Shown: positions 34,363-46,037, counted from the stretch's first letter. The stretch: DNA of 64,000 nucleotides from Atriophallophorus winterbourni (GCA_013407085.1 JACCGJ010001943.1:59546-123545), one strand, 5' to 3'. Notes: generated from the sequence alone by a model not told the origin. Numbers and translations: made by a program.

Positions 34363-34674
34363 CTAATCTTTCGGTACCACTCCCTTAAGCATCGAATGGT
34401 TAAACAAGCTGGAAAGCGGTTCACAAAGCTGACGATGGCAGAACCTCAGCACATCCGGTGTGATGCCATTCGCATCTAGGGATTTTCTTACATTTAGTTT
34501 GAGCAATTGAATTGCGAAAATCTCTGGACTTATCAAAATTTCGCCAAATGCCACGATTCCTAAGTCGACTGAATACTCACAACGTTCCACTAAAACGTTT
34601 GGCACGAATACTTTTGTGTAATAAATTGCGAGAGCAATTGCGGTTTCCAGCGCGGTCTCTGAGTTTTTAACCAT
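34363..34674 (-). pseudogene. CR1-like pre-RT linker (103 aa open)
   Basis: Contains LLKLNVRKSLDANGITPDVL followed by RFCHRQLCEPLSSLFNHSML, ending KGVVPKD. Intact relatives read K-x-x-x-S-x-GPDGIxPxxL, then a helix and a P-x-x-WK motif. It keeps this layout with DANG in place of GPDG. Confidence 0.85.
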
Positions 34675-34756
34675 TCGGGACGGCGAAAATCCCTGAGTAG
34701 ATTATTGCTTTTGCGTTCATGATTTTGTATAGTAACTTAGGGTTGTGTTTTATTTT

Positions 34757-35218
34757 TTATTCTTGAGATTTCTGAGACGACTTTCGCTCCCACCATGGTA
34801 AGTCTGCATGGATACGACATGTAGTCTCCGGATCACCTCTAAGAAGGTAAGCATTTAGGAGTACGTTTTCCACGTCCTCCGCAGATTGCAGCGTTATTCT
34901 TGAGAGGCGAGGATCATCCTTGTGAGGAGAATTCAGTTGGCGGTTCAGCCGAACTATTAATGAGAGTGTAACTGCGGCCAGTCTCAACTTACTACAGAGC
35001 TTATACCATTCAACTAAGTCATGTTTTTGCTTAGCCTCGAACTGCGTTTCCCGTGACTTCGTCACGTTGATACATATAACACTAAGGTTTATACCCACGG
35101 ATTTTGGTTTATTACTCGAGTCGGTCTTTTCAGAACTGGTTTTGTTGAACCCCCTTTCGTTTCCGTTAAGTTGAGGAGTCGCCAATCCCGGCGAAGACTT
35201 ACCCGTTTTAGTCACCAT
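34757..35218 (-). pseudogene. CR1-like ORF1 body (153 aa open)
   Basis: Contains KQKHDLVEWYKLCSKLRLAA, NSPHKDDPRLSRITLQSAED, VENVLLNAYLLRG and a C-terminal RIHADLPWWERKS. ORF1 proteins of trematode CR1-like elements have this layout (R-x-N-x-x-x-x-x-x-PR-x-L-x-x-x-L, a V-x-x-x-L-x-NA helix, then RI-x-x-DLPW). ORF1 is thought to bind RNA. The endonuclease that should follow is missing. Confidence 0.72.
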
Positions 35219-35316
35219 TTGCGAGTTTATCTAGGAACATGTTGGCCTTTTCGAGTTTGATGGATTTTCTATCGGCTCTCTTGCAGTAAACTCTTAGTCG
35301 GGAAACGATGTTGCCT

Positions 35317-35565
35317 CTATGACGTTTTTAACAGTTCATTTAGTTTTTGTATACTGGATTCCAGTCCATTTAGACGCGTCTTAATGTCATACTCAGGGGT
35401 TTTCGCCTTCGAGAATGACACTGTTGGTTTGGCCTTACAAACCTGACACACGGAACAAACACAGGGACAATTATCTCCATTAATAATCGATACAAAATCC
35501 AGGGCCAGCAATTTGTCGCATTTTGCATGCACTGTCAACAAACAAGCGTTACATGTGACAGACAT
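35317..35565 (-). pseudogene. CR1-like ORF1 Cys/His zinc finger and coiled-coil start (82 aa open)
   Basis: MSVTCNACLLTVHAKCDKLL shows a C-x2-C-x5-H-x2-C pattern. NCPCVCSVCQVCKAKP shows a second Cys pair cluster, together resembling the PHD-like finger of CR1-like ORF1 proteins. It ends with IKTRLNGLESSIQKLNELLK, a short heptad-like helix. A similar Cys arrangement is seen in the ORF1 of the 57-61 kb element. Confidence 0.72.
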
Positions 35566-35600
35566 CGCCTTAAGGACTTACCGTCTTTGGCATCCGGTCA

Positions 35601-37269
35601 GGGTTGTGAGCAGCATTGTTCAGTAGTGTGTGAACAAGCGGTGGTTCTGTCGAGCGACCAATGATGAATATCGTGAGCACGATAAAAAAAAGCGATGTTC
35701 ACGAATAAGAGCAAAATCGGAATGAAAAGTGGGTATACGATTCGGTAGTTGATCGCATGATGTTGAATTTCTAACCAGTCGATGGCGAAGAATAAGATCT
35801 TTCCGATAACGTCTATCCCTTAAAGGACTTGAAGAGTATTGACAGAGTTGCACGCTTAGATCCAATATGGGAAAATCACGAGAAATCCGAATTCGCTCGT
35901 ATTATCGAATACCGTTACGAGAGTGGTATATCCAGAAAGCTGACTTCGAGGAGACCCCAACAAGGTATAATATATCCGCGTACGTGTAAGTGTACGAACA
36001 GTATATCCTGATAATCAGGTGCTCGAAATAATGCGACCGAACGACAATGGAGTATTTTGTTTGAGTAAGCCGAGCATGCTCTAGGCACGCTTATAGACGG
36101 CCGCGCATTCTAGACTGGTTTTCAAATTTCCAATCAAGAATATGACTACCAGTTGTGTAAAAGAACGAGGGATTTTTACAATTTTTCCAACGTTTAGTTT
36201 TCCTGGTAAAATTGTAAACAAAAACATATACTTTGGACAACAGAATTATGCATAAATGTTTCCCACATTATCAACTCAATCCATGAATTTGTCTGGAAAT
36301 CAATCTGGCATGTGAAGAAGCAAAATTCCCGTTTCAACATTGATCGCGTTTTTACCTATCGCAATAAGTTTATTAAGTTGTTGTTCAGCTGGTGTTTGCC
36401 GAGCTAGGATTTTGCGAAATTCGAAAGAAGTTTACCTGATGATTTCATCTAGTTTTATGACGAAACGTCCGGAAAACCGTCAGTGAAAACCATTTAATTA
36501 ACATCCACACACAGAGTTACATTTATTCTGTTTAATATCTAAGGGTGCCCTTACATCTGATTAACAAGAGTTCAATAATGATATTGTTCATAATCACAAA
36601 TGAAAGAAGTCGCCTTTTTCGGACTTTGCGAACATTTTACCAACATGCGTCTGTTCGATTTAGCCCGTGCAGCCCATGTTGCTATTCGCAAAGAAATCGA
36701 CATTTGAGCACAAAATGTTTTAGCTCACCTTTTCGGGAGATAGGCTGAGTACTCGTCTATTTTCATACCGGTATAAGTTTAAATGGCTAGAACAGTGAAT
36801 TTCTGGATTAATTAAATAAAAAAGCCTCTCGTTCGGAATATTGAATGCTTCGCGAATGCCAAAGTAACCATTCTGTCAAGTTTTGCATCAGTGAATTTCC
36901 ATCTTGCGCTGCACACGATTTCGAAGAACAACATGAGGTGGTCACCTGAACTTAGAAGACTATGATGCTGAACTGACTCACCTAATGTTGCTTCGGATGT
37001 TCAAACCACTTCCAGAATTGAAAACTGTTTTATCCCTCTTTGTCAAGTGAAGTGTTTTACGTGGTTTCCACGGGAATGATTTAATTAAATTTCAATGAAT
37101 TTAAAATAATTATTTCTTAGAGTGTAATCTGTTGGTGTAAAGCTTGGGAAGGTTTGAAATGAACAATTATGAGTGACTGAGTTCCGCTCGGATTCCCGCG
37201 TGACGTATTACTTCTCACAAAAGATTATTATGCGCATCAGATGATTTGGGTAAACGATAAATCGCATCT
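35601..37269. other. Intergenic; one candidate decayed hammerhead, no gene
   Basis: The sequence just above 35600 may be 5' UTR of the neighbouring CR1-like element. A minus frame (35620-35865) shows no motif. A hammerhead-like stretch at 36427-36476 is listed separately. Confidence 0.45.
36427..36476 (+). ncRNA. Candidate decayed hammerhead of a second type
   Basis: Plus strand reads CTGATGA (36427-36433), then TTTCAT, loop CTAGTTTT, ATGA, C, GAAA (36462-36465), CGTCC. Core blocks CTGATGA and CGAAAC are intact, and ACGT plus C gives a GUC-type triplet with a palindromic stem III. But stem II pairs only as TCAT/ATGA with an unequal junction, and stem I pairs poorly. Penelope-like elements are known to carry hammerheads with CGAAACGUC ends, which is why it was kept. 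Confidence 0.3.
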
Positions 37270-37274
37270 CGAAA

Positions 37275-37495
37275 TCAGATCTCTTACGAGTCTGTGCGCA
37301 AAATGCACCAAACTGTATCCTCCAGCTCGAACCGCGAAACAGCTAATGATACTACACAGCTAATCAGACACCTGTTCCGAAGTTTACAATCATTCATTTG
37401 ACCATAGAACCTCGTCTCTGTTACAGTGATAATGTCAGAAGAAAACTGATTGTTCACATGAGTTAATTCAGCCAATTTGATTCGCAATCACTATG
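37275..37495 (-). mobile_element. CR1-like endonuclease N-terminus fragment
   Basis: The minus frame 37284-37487 reads MRIKLAELTHVNNQFSSDII followed by TVTETRFYGQMNDCKLRNRC and LEDTVWCILRTDS. This matches the CR1-like APE endonuclease start, with the catalytic Glu in TVTETRF (usual TETW). A D-x-x-W-C motif follows. It is an isolated fragment of about 200 bp. Confidence 0.75.
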
Positions 37496-37930
37496 CATTA
37501 GTGTAGGTAGTTTCGTTATTTAGCGATTACGTATGAATTGTTTCTACCGGGAGCCGTCCTTGTGGTTTTTCTAACCGCTTTCTGAATTTTATTATTCAGT
37601 ATCCTTGCTCGGTATTAGTTAAACTTATGTTTCGATGCTATCTTCGCGCGGTGATTCTGTCGTCACTAGAGGTATTTATACGGTGTAATCGCCAATTATC
37701 TATAATGAAATATGTCATAGGATTTAGGATAGGAAATATTTTTAGATGAAGTTGAACTTAACTTTTATATTTTGATGACCGGGGTATCTTGAAGTTATTC
37801 ACAACAATGGATCCCAGCGCTCCTATCGCTTTAACGATGTAAAACCACTGTTAGTATACGAGTTGTTATTTAGCAAACTGGCATTTCGTTGGTGGTTTCT
37901 GAACGTTCCCGATTATTGTCGCAATAGTGT

Positions 37931-38107
37931 ATGTCGATTAGAGTTACGCAACGAGATGTGAAGAGAAAGCGCACACAGTCTGCAAAATCGCGTCAGCACA
38001 TCGGGCGCCATGGATTATCAAAAAGACGTCAGCTGTCAAACGGACCGTCTGGTGACCCCAGTGGTCAGTCCATCCATAAAAATACAGGAAGGCGCTGCTT
38101 ATTTTAA
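37931..38107 (+). CDS. Small basic open frame, unknown (58 aa)
   Basis: An ATG-initiated 58-codon frame reads MSIRVTQRDVKRKRTQSAKS, then RQHIGRHGLSKRRQLSNGPS and GDPSGQSIHKNTGRRCLF. It is strongly Lys/Arg rich, polar and locally less AT-rich than its surroundings. No family was recognised. It might be the start of a retroelement ORF1 or a decayed exon. An overlapping frame (38010-38207) shares the same DNA, so the coding frame is not certain. Confidence 0.25.
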   Translation: MSIRVTQRDVKRKRTQSAKSRQHIGRHGLSKRRQLSNGPSGDPSGQSIHKNTGRRCLF

Positions 38108-40120
38108 AAAAATCATTCAAGCGCTGTATTATGTTCTTCAGTTGTTAAAACGCTTTACGCGCAATACTAACCCGTTACTTCACCACATATTTCGTTGGTT
38201 AACATAATTGCACCATGCTAATTGGAATATACTCAATCGGTGAATCCTGGGAACTTTTTCGTAGATTTTGCAACGTTTTTCTTGACAGCTATTTCTAGCT
38301 TAATCACATAAAATAATTTGCAATGATCCGGTTATAGCAAGTTTTGGTACCGGATTCTCTTCGGATTGGCCAGAACTTCGTCAGACAAGGGTTTCGGAAC
38401 GAACGTGTTCTCAAACTAAACTGTTTTGAAACTCTAACTGGAACCTGTTTTAGGCCTGTTAGTTTAATTTGGTTCTAGTTGCAAATTTGTTTTAATTAGT
38501 TGTACAATCATCTTTTATTTTTAAAAAATACACACAAAGAACGAAATATTTTCACTAAGTATCACAATTTCTAATTTTCCTCAAGTCCAATAGAACGTAT
38601 GGGTCGTCTTTTGTTTAGCTGTCTTCAGGTCCAATTGGCCGTACGGTCCTCTTATAATTTTCCATTCGGCATTAACTTTTAAGTTTGATGTATAATTAAT
38701 GCCTATGGTAATAGAGAGACTTCATGTACAAAATTTAAAAAATATTTTTTTCCTACTCAGCAAAAAAGTTGGTCGCTAAAGGTTAAATGGCATTTTCTTG
38801 GCCAATTCTGAGTTGCGGCACATAATTACGCTACGATTTTCAAGACAACGCCGAAATTCATAAAACATTGAATCGTTTGCTAAACACGGTGCTGCAGAAT
38901 CCTTCACAAAGTAAATATTTTTTACGCGTGATATCTGGGAAAAATCAATCTTGGTTTATCCTGGAAAGCCTACGATATTCAATGGAGAACTGGTTTAGCA
39001 GCAATATCGCAAACAGCACGCAGTAGTACCAATATATACTATTCAGTTTAATTAGTGAAAAGAGATTTATTTCCAAGTTTAGACAGCGTTTGGGTTATAA
39101 AATTCTCAAGTTCAACTGGAATGCTCCAGTTTCCTATTTATATAAAAGCGATTGGTATAATTGAGATGATGGCACATCAACACCGTTCGATGGGAATCCC
39201 GTCCAATCATGACCATTTTTCATATTTCATCCATCGCGTAACACAACAAATTTCTAGAGTGTAAGGTTGCATTTTAAATGACTCATTTGCTAATGCCTTA
39301 AACCGGAACAATTATCTCCGTAATTAGGATTGATGGACTGTTGACTAGCTGACAGAAGTTTTAAGCAATCCTAGCTATCTCAAAATTCATATCAACGATC
39401 AGCCGATCTGTGGAGGTTGTAAAGTACAGGCTAAAGTTGTAGCGGCTACAGTTACTATTTGATATGCAGTTTTTGTCTAATATCGTTGACGATCACAGTA
39501 AAACATAGTGCATGAGCGCTTAAATTTAACTGCATTTAGTGGAGCATTTCTTGCATGGATAGAGAGCTGGTTTGTGTTTTGTGAATTACAATCACATCTG
39601 CGGTGAGAAACGGTGATGTAGTGCCATATTCAGAGTAGAGAGTTATTAGCTACTCAATTTGTTTTGCTGTTCATCAATCACAGATACAAAAGAGTGATGG
39701 AACATGTTGTTGTTAGTAAAAAGCAATTGAAGTACTCACAGCGGTTTGCTCATCCGAATTTCCCCAAAATTCGTGTTGTTAAAGCAACTGCTTATTTGGT
39801 TGGTAAATTTCAATAACTGAACACAAATTATTTGACAATAGTAATGGAGTATTATCCGATGTTCACTGAAATAGAGCCATATTATTTTGACAAACGCAAT
39901 GTTATGATAGAAATGCTTGTTTAGAATGATGACTGCCAACTATCGTTAACATATCGATCTTCATAATCGGTAACAAAGAGACAATACATTGTATCGACGC
40001 TCAGGTATTCAATCGCCTTTTATCCATGCCAAAATATACGTAACTCAGAAAGTAATTGTTCCTGATCCGGTCTAGAAATACATTCAAAATAACACATTCC
40101 CGTATAAACTTTTATTCACT

Positions 40121-40260
40121 TCAATATATTGTGGTGCTCGCATCCTCACCGGCTTCTGAATGTTTGCTATCATTAGTTGGAGACTGTAAGATCACGTCCA
40201 GTGAGCCTTAAACCCTATTTAACAGTGACAAACAAGCTAAACTTTGTTTTATTCACTTCG
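40121..40260. repeat. Decayed hammerhead repeat (subfamily B)
   Basis: CAATATATTGTGGTGCTCGC at 40122 matches the head of the repeat at 16031 and 44086. It is followed by a shortened CACCGGCTTCTGAATGTTTG core region, then GTGAGCCTTAAACCCTATTT and AACAGTGACAAACAAGC. The hammerhead on the minus strand (about 40147-40182) reads CTAATGA instead of CTGATGA, so it is dead. Confidence 0.7.
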
Positions 40261-43200
40261 ATTATATACTCCATTTATATATACACGGGGACGTTATGCC
40301 ATCAGAAATTGCGCCATTGAGTGAAATGATTATCAACGAAAAGCTCCAAATATTTATGTTGATTAATGCTATGTATTCCGTACAGCATTAGTTTCTTTGG
40401 CCATATGTTTACCTGAGGATAGATAGCTTTAACACCATTTTTCATTCTTTAAAATATTATGGAAATCAGTATGAGAATCATCAATTTAAAATACTTCGAT
40501 TTATACCTTTATGAAATTGTCCGATAATGAAGGAAATTGGATCGCTAATCTGTCATTCAGTATGACAGTCAATTTGATAAGCGAAAGTAATTTGTCCAAT
40601 AAACGGGAAAAATCAGACTCTTAAATCTTAATTGGTGGAATATGCATCGCTCTTATAAGTTGATCAATTTAAAAAAGTAATAAAAATTTTCCGCTATGCC
40701 GGTCGAAATATAAATTGAGCAAGAGAATGTTTAGACTTTCCAAGTATCTAACGGCAATAAGGGGCATTTCGAAATGGAATTACTTCCCTGGAATTGGGTG
40801 TGTTTATAGGTTAACATGATTTTGAAAACCAGGCTCAGATCGTTTAATGGCATCAGTAAATTCGATTCCAGTGTAGCTGAATGAAATCACGGTAGCTGAA
40901 GACTGTATTTAATGTGCCATAACGAAATGAGCAATATTGATCCCGAAATGGATCTAGATTTGCTCATCTGTGAGTAGAATCTTCTTCCTTATTATCTTAG
41001 AGTACAGAACTCAGAATTTTAAGATAGAAAAAGAAATAAGCTAATGAAAGTAATTATTCCCGGTAATGTTTTCTTTCAAATTGTTGTGTAAAGTAACTCT
41101 CAGCGAATGATGTGCAATTTTGATGATTATTTGTAATTAGCATTGACAATTGGTGTTGATTGACTAAAAAAATATTTTGCTACTGCCAACCAAAGTTGGA
41201 TGTTTTTTGCTATCCATTTTTCAATAAAGCAAATAAGTTGACACCAAACAAGCCAGTTAACATTCAGAAAAACTGCATTTAACTAAGCGTTCTCTTGCTT
41301 TCATCCATACCCGGTAAATATCCTGGCGTAAAACTAGAAAGCCGACAAGTTTAAATAGCGCGTTTGCAGATTTTCTAAAGCCCCATTTGAGTAAATGATA
41401 TGAGATTACCCATAACCGCAACTGTATTAATTTTAGCTACCTAAATTTCTAACTTGACAAATTTGAACGTATCATAATTCATTTACATGATCATATATAT
41501 TCGATTATTCGTTCAGTATTCTATAATTCACAGCACGATGGAAATTAAATGGACATTAAATTAATGTGTGAAAGCTCGGGCAAATGTCAAATGAAACTGA
41601 ATCTATGTTGATCCACGTAGGAAAGGATAAAGGCCGAACGATTGTGAAATAATGATTTATTTGCACCCGAATTTCGAAAATCGGTGCAAGCGAGTGAGCA
41701 CTGTTTTATAACATTTAGATAGGTAATCTTTAGGATGTTAGAATTGATAAGCTAAAGATAGTGGTTGTAAACATTGTTAAATTTCAAACCAATTAATGAA
41801 TCGGCTGTTTTTACTGGTCAAGATCATTGCCTCCACAAATCCTATTCTTAGAGTTTTACGGACGAGATGTCCCGGGAATAATGGCCACTTTTAAAATTTC
41901 CTCAATAAATTATGTTTTGTATAAGCTCTGTCAACCATATGTATTTCCTGGTTGCATGGCCAAACTGTTGCCAATACCAACAATGGCAGACAATGGCCTG
42001 TAAATGGCGCCTTAAAAGAAGTTTGCTTGGTGCAAGTGAACTTCATATTAATACGAAACCAAATTGCAATCATTCGTTTTTGAAGATATCAAATTACGAA
42101 AAAACATCCCGCTTCGAGATTCAAACTCGATTGAAAACCAATGCCAGAATACACTTAGACATATTTTGGTTGTACTAATCTTCATCCATGCAGAACTTGC
42201 AACATTGATATCAATGAAGCAGATTAATATGTTGACAAAGACTGAACGAAACGTAATTGATGACAGCTGTTTTTCACAATTGTGCTGTTCTTTCTTCAGT
42301 CTGAGCGCACAAACAGTGAGTTGACTTCATTCTTTTGTGTGTGAACAATAACATTGGAAACGCAGGTAACATCCATCAAATAAGTTTGAGTTGGCGTAGA
42401 CACGAGCCCTGGGACTGTCACTTGACACATGAGAGATTTTCAGATCCGCTTCACTAGAAAGTTCAAAAATAGTCAGAACAGCTCAGATAAATAATGTGAT
42501 ATTTAACCACATCTTTGTAGCCTTATTATGTGAATTGCGATTTGGAAACATTCGAAAATCAAATTGTTTTTGTTCTGCGCGGGCTAAGCACATTACAATG
42601 GAAATAGATATGCTAGAAAATCAGGAACCTCAGATTTTCTGCCTTCATGGTGATGTTCTAAAGTCCGAATGTATAAGTTGGTTGTCAAAAATATCGTGTT
42701 GAAGAACTTAGAATTCGAGGTCGCTGTCCTGCATTTAACGCAGCACGTGACATTGACACACTGAAAATAAAAGATTGTATAATCTCTCAAAAAGCTTTGA
42801 TTCTTTGGAGACTCGATTGCTTAATGTCAATTCTACGTGAAAAGATCTTCCTTAAGTGCCCGCGAATAGTATCTATGGAACTTGATGCAACAATACGGTA
42901 GGTATAAAGAACAGTACTGATAGCTGTTAGATGCATGATGGTTATTCTTTATACCACATAAAAATCAGTGCATATTAAAAATAATTTTGGAATAGTAGGA
43001 AAGAATCTGAATACTTAATATTGGTAATCTGAACTCGTTGTACTGCATTTTAACCCAAAATTACAAGAACTCATGGATTTATGGTAAAAAGCGAACGCTT
43101 TACAACACCAACGGATCACAGTATGAACGAAAATGCGGACATTAATAGGATGTAGCGAATATTGTTTATCAAACGTATGGCTCAAGAATGAATAAATGAA

Positions 43201-43381
43201 TTTTCGTTGTAATATGTAAGTCCAATTACGAATTATATATAGTCATGCAAGGTGAGACCAGCGAAAGGTTATAGAGTTTTTCAGAGGAATATATGGCACA
43301 TACGGCAATAAAGCGCCGACCATCAATACGTTTACTTAAGACGTAGATTTATAAGGTATGTTTGCGCGTCACTTTTTAATC

Positions 43382-43421
43382 AATCACTTGCAACAATTGT
43401 TTTAATTGTTGTTTTGTGATT
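43382..43421. repeat. Imperfect hairpin, 14 paired bases
   Basis: AATCAC (43382-43387) pairs with GTGATT (43416-43421), and CAACAATT (43391-43398) pairs with AATTGTTG (43404-43411), with a small internal loop and a 5-nt terminal loop. No neighbouring gene explains it. Confidence 0.6.
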
Positions 43422-43734
43422 CACAATTATAGAGGTTATATCGTTCTATGTGTAAATTATTATAGATCCAGACATCGATTTCTTTTAGTTTATAGGACAA
43501 TATAAATACCAATCACTAACTTTGTTACTCAGAGATATAATTCATCAAATTGGGCAATATCTTCATGCATACAGGGAGCCAAGATCTCGAGCACATACTA
43601 TATCTTTGGAAAAATGTAGAGGTTCATTATCATTGCTAATGCTAAAAGCGACGTTAATCCAAATGCAAAAAATATTGCAATCAGTTAACATATTGTTGTT
43701 CGCCTTCTTCAGTCGACCTCCACCATGAATAAAC

Positions 43735-44045
43735 ATCACAAGCGCATGATGATTCCATGCTCTACAGCGTTTTAATGAATAAACTGTCTGATTATGGCGG
43801 AATAATTTATCATACAGCGCTCGCAGTGATAGGCAATACTCTCTCCTCCGTTTTCAGTTGTATCTGGAGGCGATATCTATAATCAGCAGGCAAGATCAGT
43901 GTCTTCGTCTCCTAATCTCGTATATGACGCTTTGCACAGTGCTCTAATGTGATCGATGGAGAACTAGTTCTACCCTAAAACTAGGACTTTCATATCTTTT
44001 TTCGCAAACGTCTTTGTACCGCATTTACGGTCTACCCCAATGTTT
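43735..44045 (-). mobile_element. F1 non-LTR element, 3' end only
   Basis: Blocks match the 62.8-63.1 kb copy in order: AATGAATAAACTGTCTGATT, GGCGGAATAATTTATCATAC, GACGCTTTGCACAGTGCTCT and TCGCAAACGTCTTTGTACCG. In the intact copy this encodes the C2HC finger and the preceding basic region on the minus strand. All frames are broken. A hammerhead repeat begins 40 bp further on. Confidence 0.78.
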
Positions 44046-44085
44046 GACATTATGATTGCAACTAACCTTAGAATACCACCAATTT

Positions 44086-44323
44086 CCAATGTATTGTGGT
44101 GATCACATTCCCATCCCTTACACACAACTACCTGTTTCTGGCTGTTTGCCGTCATCAGGTGAAGACAGTAAGATCAGGTTCAGTGAGCCTTGAAGCAGTG
44201 GAACAGCAGTAAACAAAGTTAAACTTGTATGACACTGTTATATAGGGTTCTTACAAAGAACCAGGATGTTTAAATAAAGAATCACAGAGTGATTCCTGGC
44301 CAAGTGCTCCAGGCGCATATAAA
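44086..44323. mobile_element. Hammerhead repeat, complete 238-bp unit (subfamily B)
   Basis: It runs from CCAATGTATTGTGGTGATCA through the minus-strand hammerhead core, CAAGGCTCACT-type sequence in reverse (AGTGAGCCTTGAAGCAGTGG), GTAAACAAAGTTAAACTTGT, ATGACACTGTTATATAGGGT, TCTTACAAAGAACCAGGATG and ends GGCGCATATAAA. Subfamily A units in the 46-47 kb array have homologous words: ATCAGG, CTTGAAACAGTGGAGGAATG, GTAAACAAGGAGCG and ATGCCACTGTTGGA. The length agrees with the array period of 233-237 bp. No ORF of its own is evident, so it would be non-autonomous. Confidence 0.78.
44122..44165 (-). ncRNA. Hammerhead ribozyme-like core, copy B3 (weakened)
   Basis: Reverse complement reads CTGATGA, C, GGC, AAACA, GCC, A, GAAA, then CAGGTA. 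Core blocks are intact, but the stem III palindrome is lost (CAGG instead of CCGG), stem I has a mismatch and the C·A pair at the base of stem II is present as in copies B1 and B2. Confidence 0.6.
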
Positions 44324-44359
44324 AAACAAATTTTCATTATGTGCACATGAATTAATCAG

Positions 44360-44470
44360 TATAGGCGGCTCTGTCGTGGTAGAGTGATCATGCGTTACCA
44401 GATTTTAATTTGCTTATTTTATTGAGCTGAATATCTAGGTTGGATCCTAACAGGGAACACCTTAATGTGT
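44360..44470 (+). repeat. Possible tRNA-derived sequence (weak A and B box)
   Basis: GGCGGCTCTGTCGTGGTAGA followed by GTGATCATGCG resembles a pol III A box region, and AGGTTGGATCCTAAC about 60 nt later resembles a B box. The cloverleaf does not fold convincingly, so this is at most a SINE head or a coincidence. Confidence 0.25.
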
Positions 44471-45949
44471 GGATCTCCAGTGACAAATGCATGCCATATT
44501 GCGAAGCAATTTACAACAATACTATTGGGATGTTGTAGTTTATCATCGCGCAGTTCATGTCGGTGACTCCACTCATAATCATGGATAAATAGCTGCTTCC
44601 CACGAGAAACTTCATGACTCAAGCATGATTACTATAGCTATGCGAGAATATTGCGTTCATCCAAATACTGAATTACCGAGTAACCAAGTAAGGTTCAAGG
44701 TTAAAAAAACGTGCATATTGTCAGTAGCTGAAGAGTTTAAATCTTTTTACATTTCACTTGAGGAATGTTCAGCAAACTGGTTCTTTCATATAACATTGTG
44801 AAGACTGAGGAATATTCACCCAGATAAGCATTCCAAAATAAAACGGAACACGAATAAATAAAGTGTTCACAAACCTGGAGACATTAACTAACTCGCAATA
44901 ACACTCTTGAATAGAATGTTCTCACTTGTTCAGCTCCTTAATAATTTGCTTCATGATACAGTGTACCTGAGAGCTGACAAGTGAGGCAAGCCACGCAAAC
45001 CAAACACAATCCGTCGCATTTTGGTGGCGCCAGTTAAATGAAAATAATTAGTATTTTGGCCCAATGATTCGCCTCAATCAGCGAATAGCATATTGTTTAT
45101 GTTTTCCATCGGCTCACTTCCTAATAATTCCCCCATTTGACACTTTTTCATTTTTGCTCTCATTCATCAACTCCGCTTCTGACGAGACATATGCTTGTCA
45201 TTTGATTACGCATCTCTGTGTAATCAGGCAAGCTGTAGAACTAAGTCAACTCTACCCAACTTACACGTAGCAGTGGGGATGGGATATATTTTGTTACGTC
45301 ATTAAAGGTGAACCAAAGAAGCACTTAGAACGAATAATTTAACCGACCTAATTTTTTTCTTTTTAAGCTGCAGTTCAACACCCATCGTTAAATTTATATC
45401 TGAAAATGCATAAATAATAAATAGTAGACAAATCTGAGTTTTTTATCATCGAACGTGTTCAGGAATTCTCAAATGATTTCGGCCGAATTAACATTTCAAG
45501 CCAAAGGACCACATACGGAGGGAATCGCATGGGACTTTCAAATTTTCATTTTTTTATATTTGCGAAATTGAGTATTGGCGAAAATTTATTGTGTGTAAAT
45601 TTGTAGTATTCAAGGATAAATTATAGAATATTCTCTAGCACTAATTGATAATACAGTCCTTTTTATTTTATTTCATTTTATTTACGTTGATAACACTTCT
45701 TATGAGAGATTGGTTATAAATCATGTTGTTAGAGTAATTATTTGAAAAAATGTGCGCTCTAAATTTAGAAATTTGTTTTGCTGATGACCGTAAATATTTG
45801 AACTCCGTCAACAGTTATTTTCTTGGTATAACTTACGTTTCTTTATGAGTGGTTTCGCTATTAAAAACGAAAACGAAAATTTATTTCCTATCAATTCAAT
45901 GAAATGAGCCAATTATGTTCATTCGCTGAAATTTTGAGTAGATAATCAG
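44471..45949. other. Intergenic, no gene recognised
   Basis: AT-rich. Frames at 44419-44622 and 45064-45270 have no motif. A low-complexity TTTTATTTTATTTCATTTTA run lies near 45660. Confidence 0.5.
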
Positions 45950-46000
45950 TTTGTTCCTTTAATAAATTTGCTGATTGTATACATTCCCAACACGCACACT

Positions 46001-46037
46001 GCAAGACCGGTTTTGATTTGTTAGCTTTCATCAGTAA
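46001..46037 (-). ncRNA. Decayed hammerhead, array unit 0
   Basis: Reverse complement reads CTGATGA, AAGC, TAACA, AATC, AAAACCGGTC. The stem II pairing is destroyed and G of GAAA has become A, so it should not cleave. It marks an older array unit. Confidence 0.55.

Larger units (their letters stand above)
33100..35600 (-). mobile_element. CR1-like element: ORF1 joined to RT, endonuclease deleted
   Basis: Minus strand order: Cys/His-rich ORF1 start (35317-35565), ORF1 body (34757-35218), pre-RT linker (34363-34674), RT start (34135-34353), decayed palm (about 33500-34130) and thumb to C-terminal part (33117-33504). The whole APE endonuclease, normally about 200 residues between ORF1 and the linker, is absent; ORF1 sequence runs to within about 80 bp of the linker frame. 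The 3' end is truncated near 33100. Either one internal deletion removed it or the element was joined from two parts. All frames are broken relative to each other. Confidence 0.83.
37496..43734. other. Long featureless AT-rich stretch
   Basis: About 6.2 kb without a recognisable gene. Inside are a small basic open frame (37931-38107), a decayed hammerhead repeat (40121-40260), a CR1-type tail without coding sequence (about 41005-41050, GAACTCAGAATTTTAAGATA) and a hairpin (43382-43421). Frames at 41891-42324 and 42496-42790 show no motif. Two similar 30-mers near 38580-38660 (AAGTCCAATAGAACGTATGG and CAGGTCCAATTGGCCGTACG) form a loose direct repeat. Confidence 0.5.

Noticed and set aside
44360..44470. 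tRNA gene
   Set aside because: A and B box-like words only. No cloverleaf could be drawn, so it was kept only as a weak SINE-like note.
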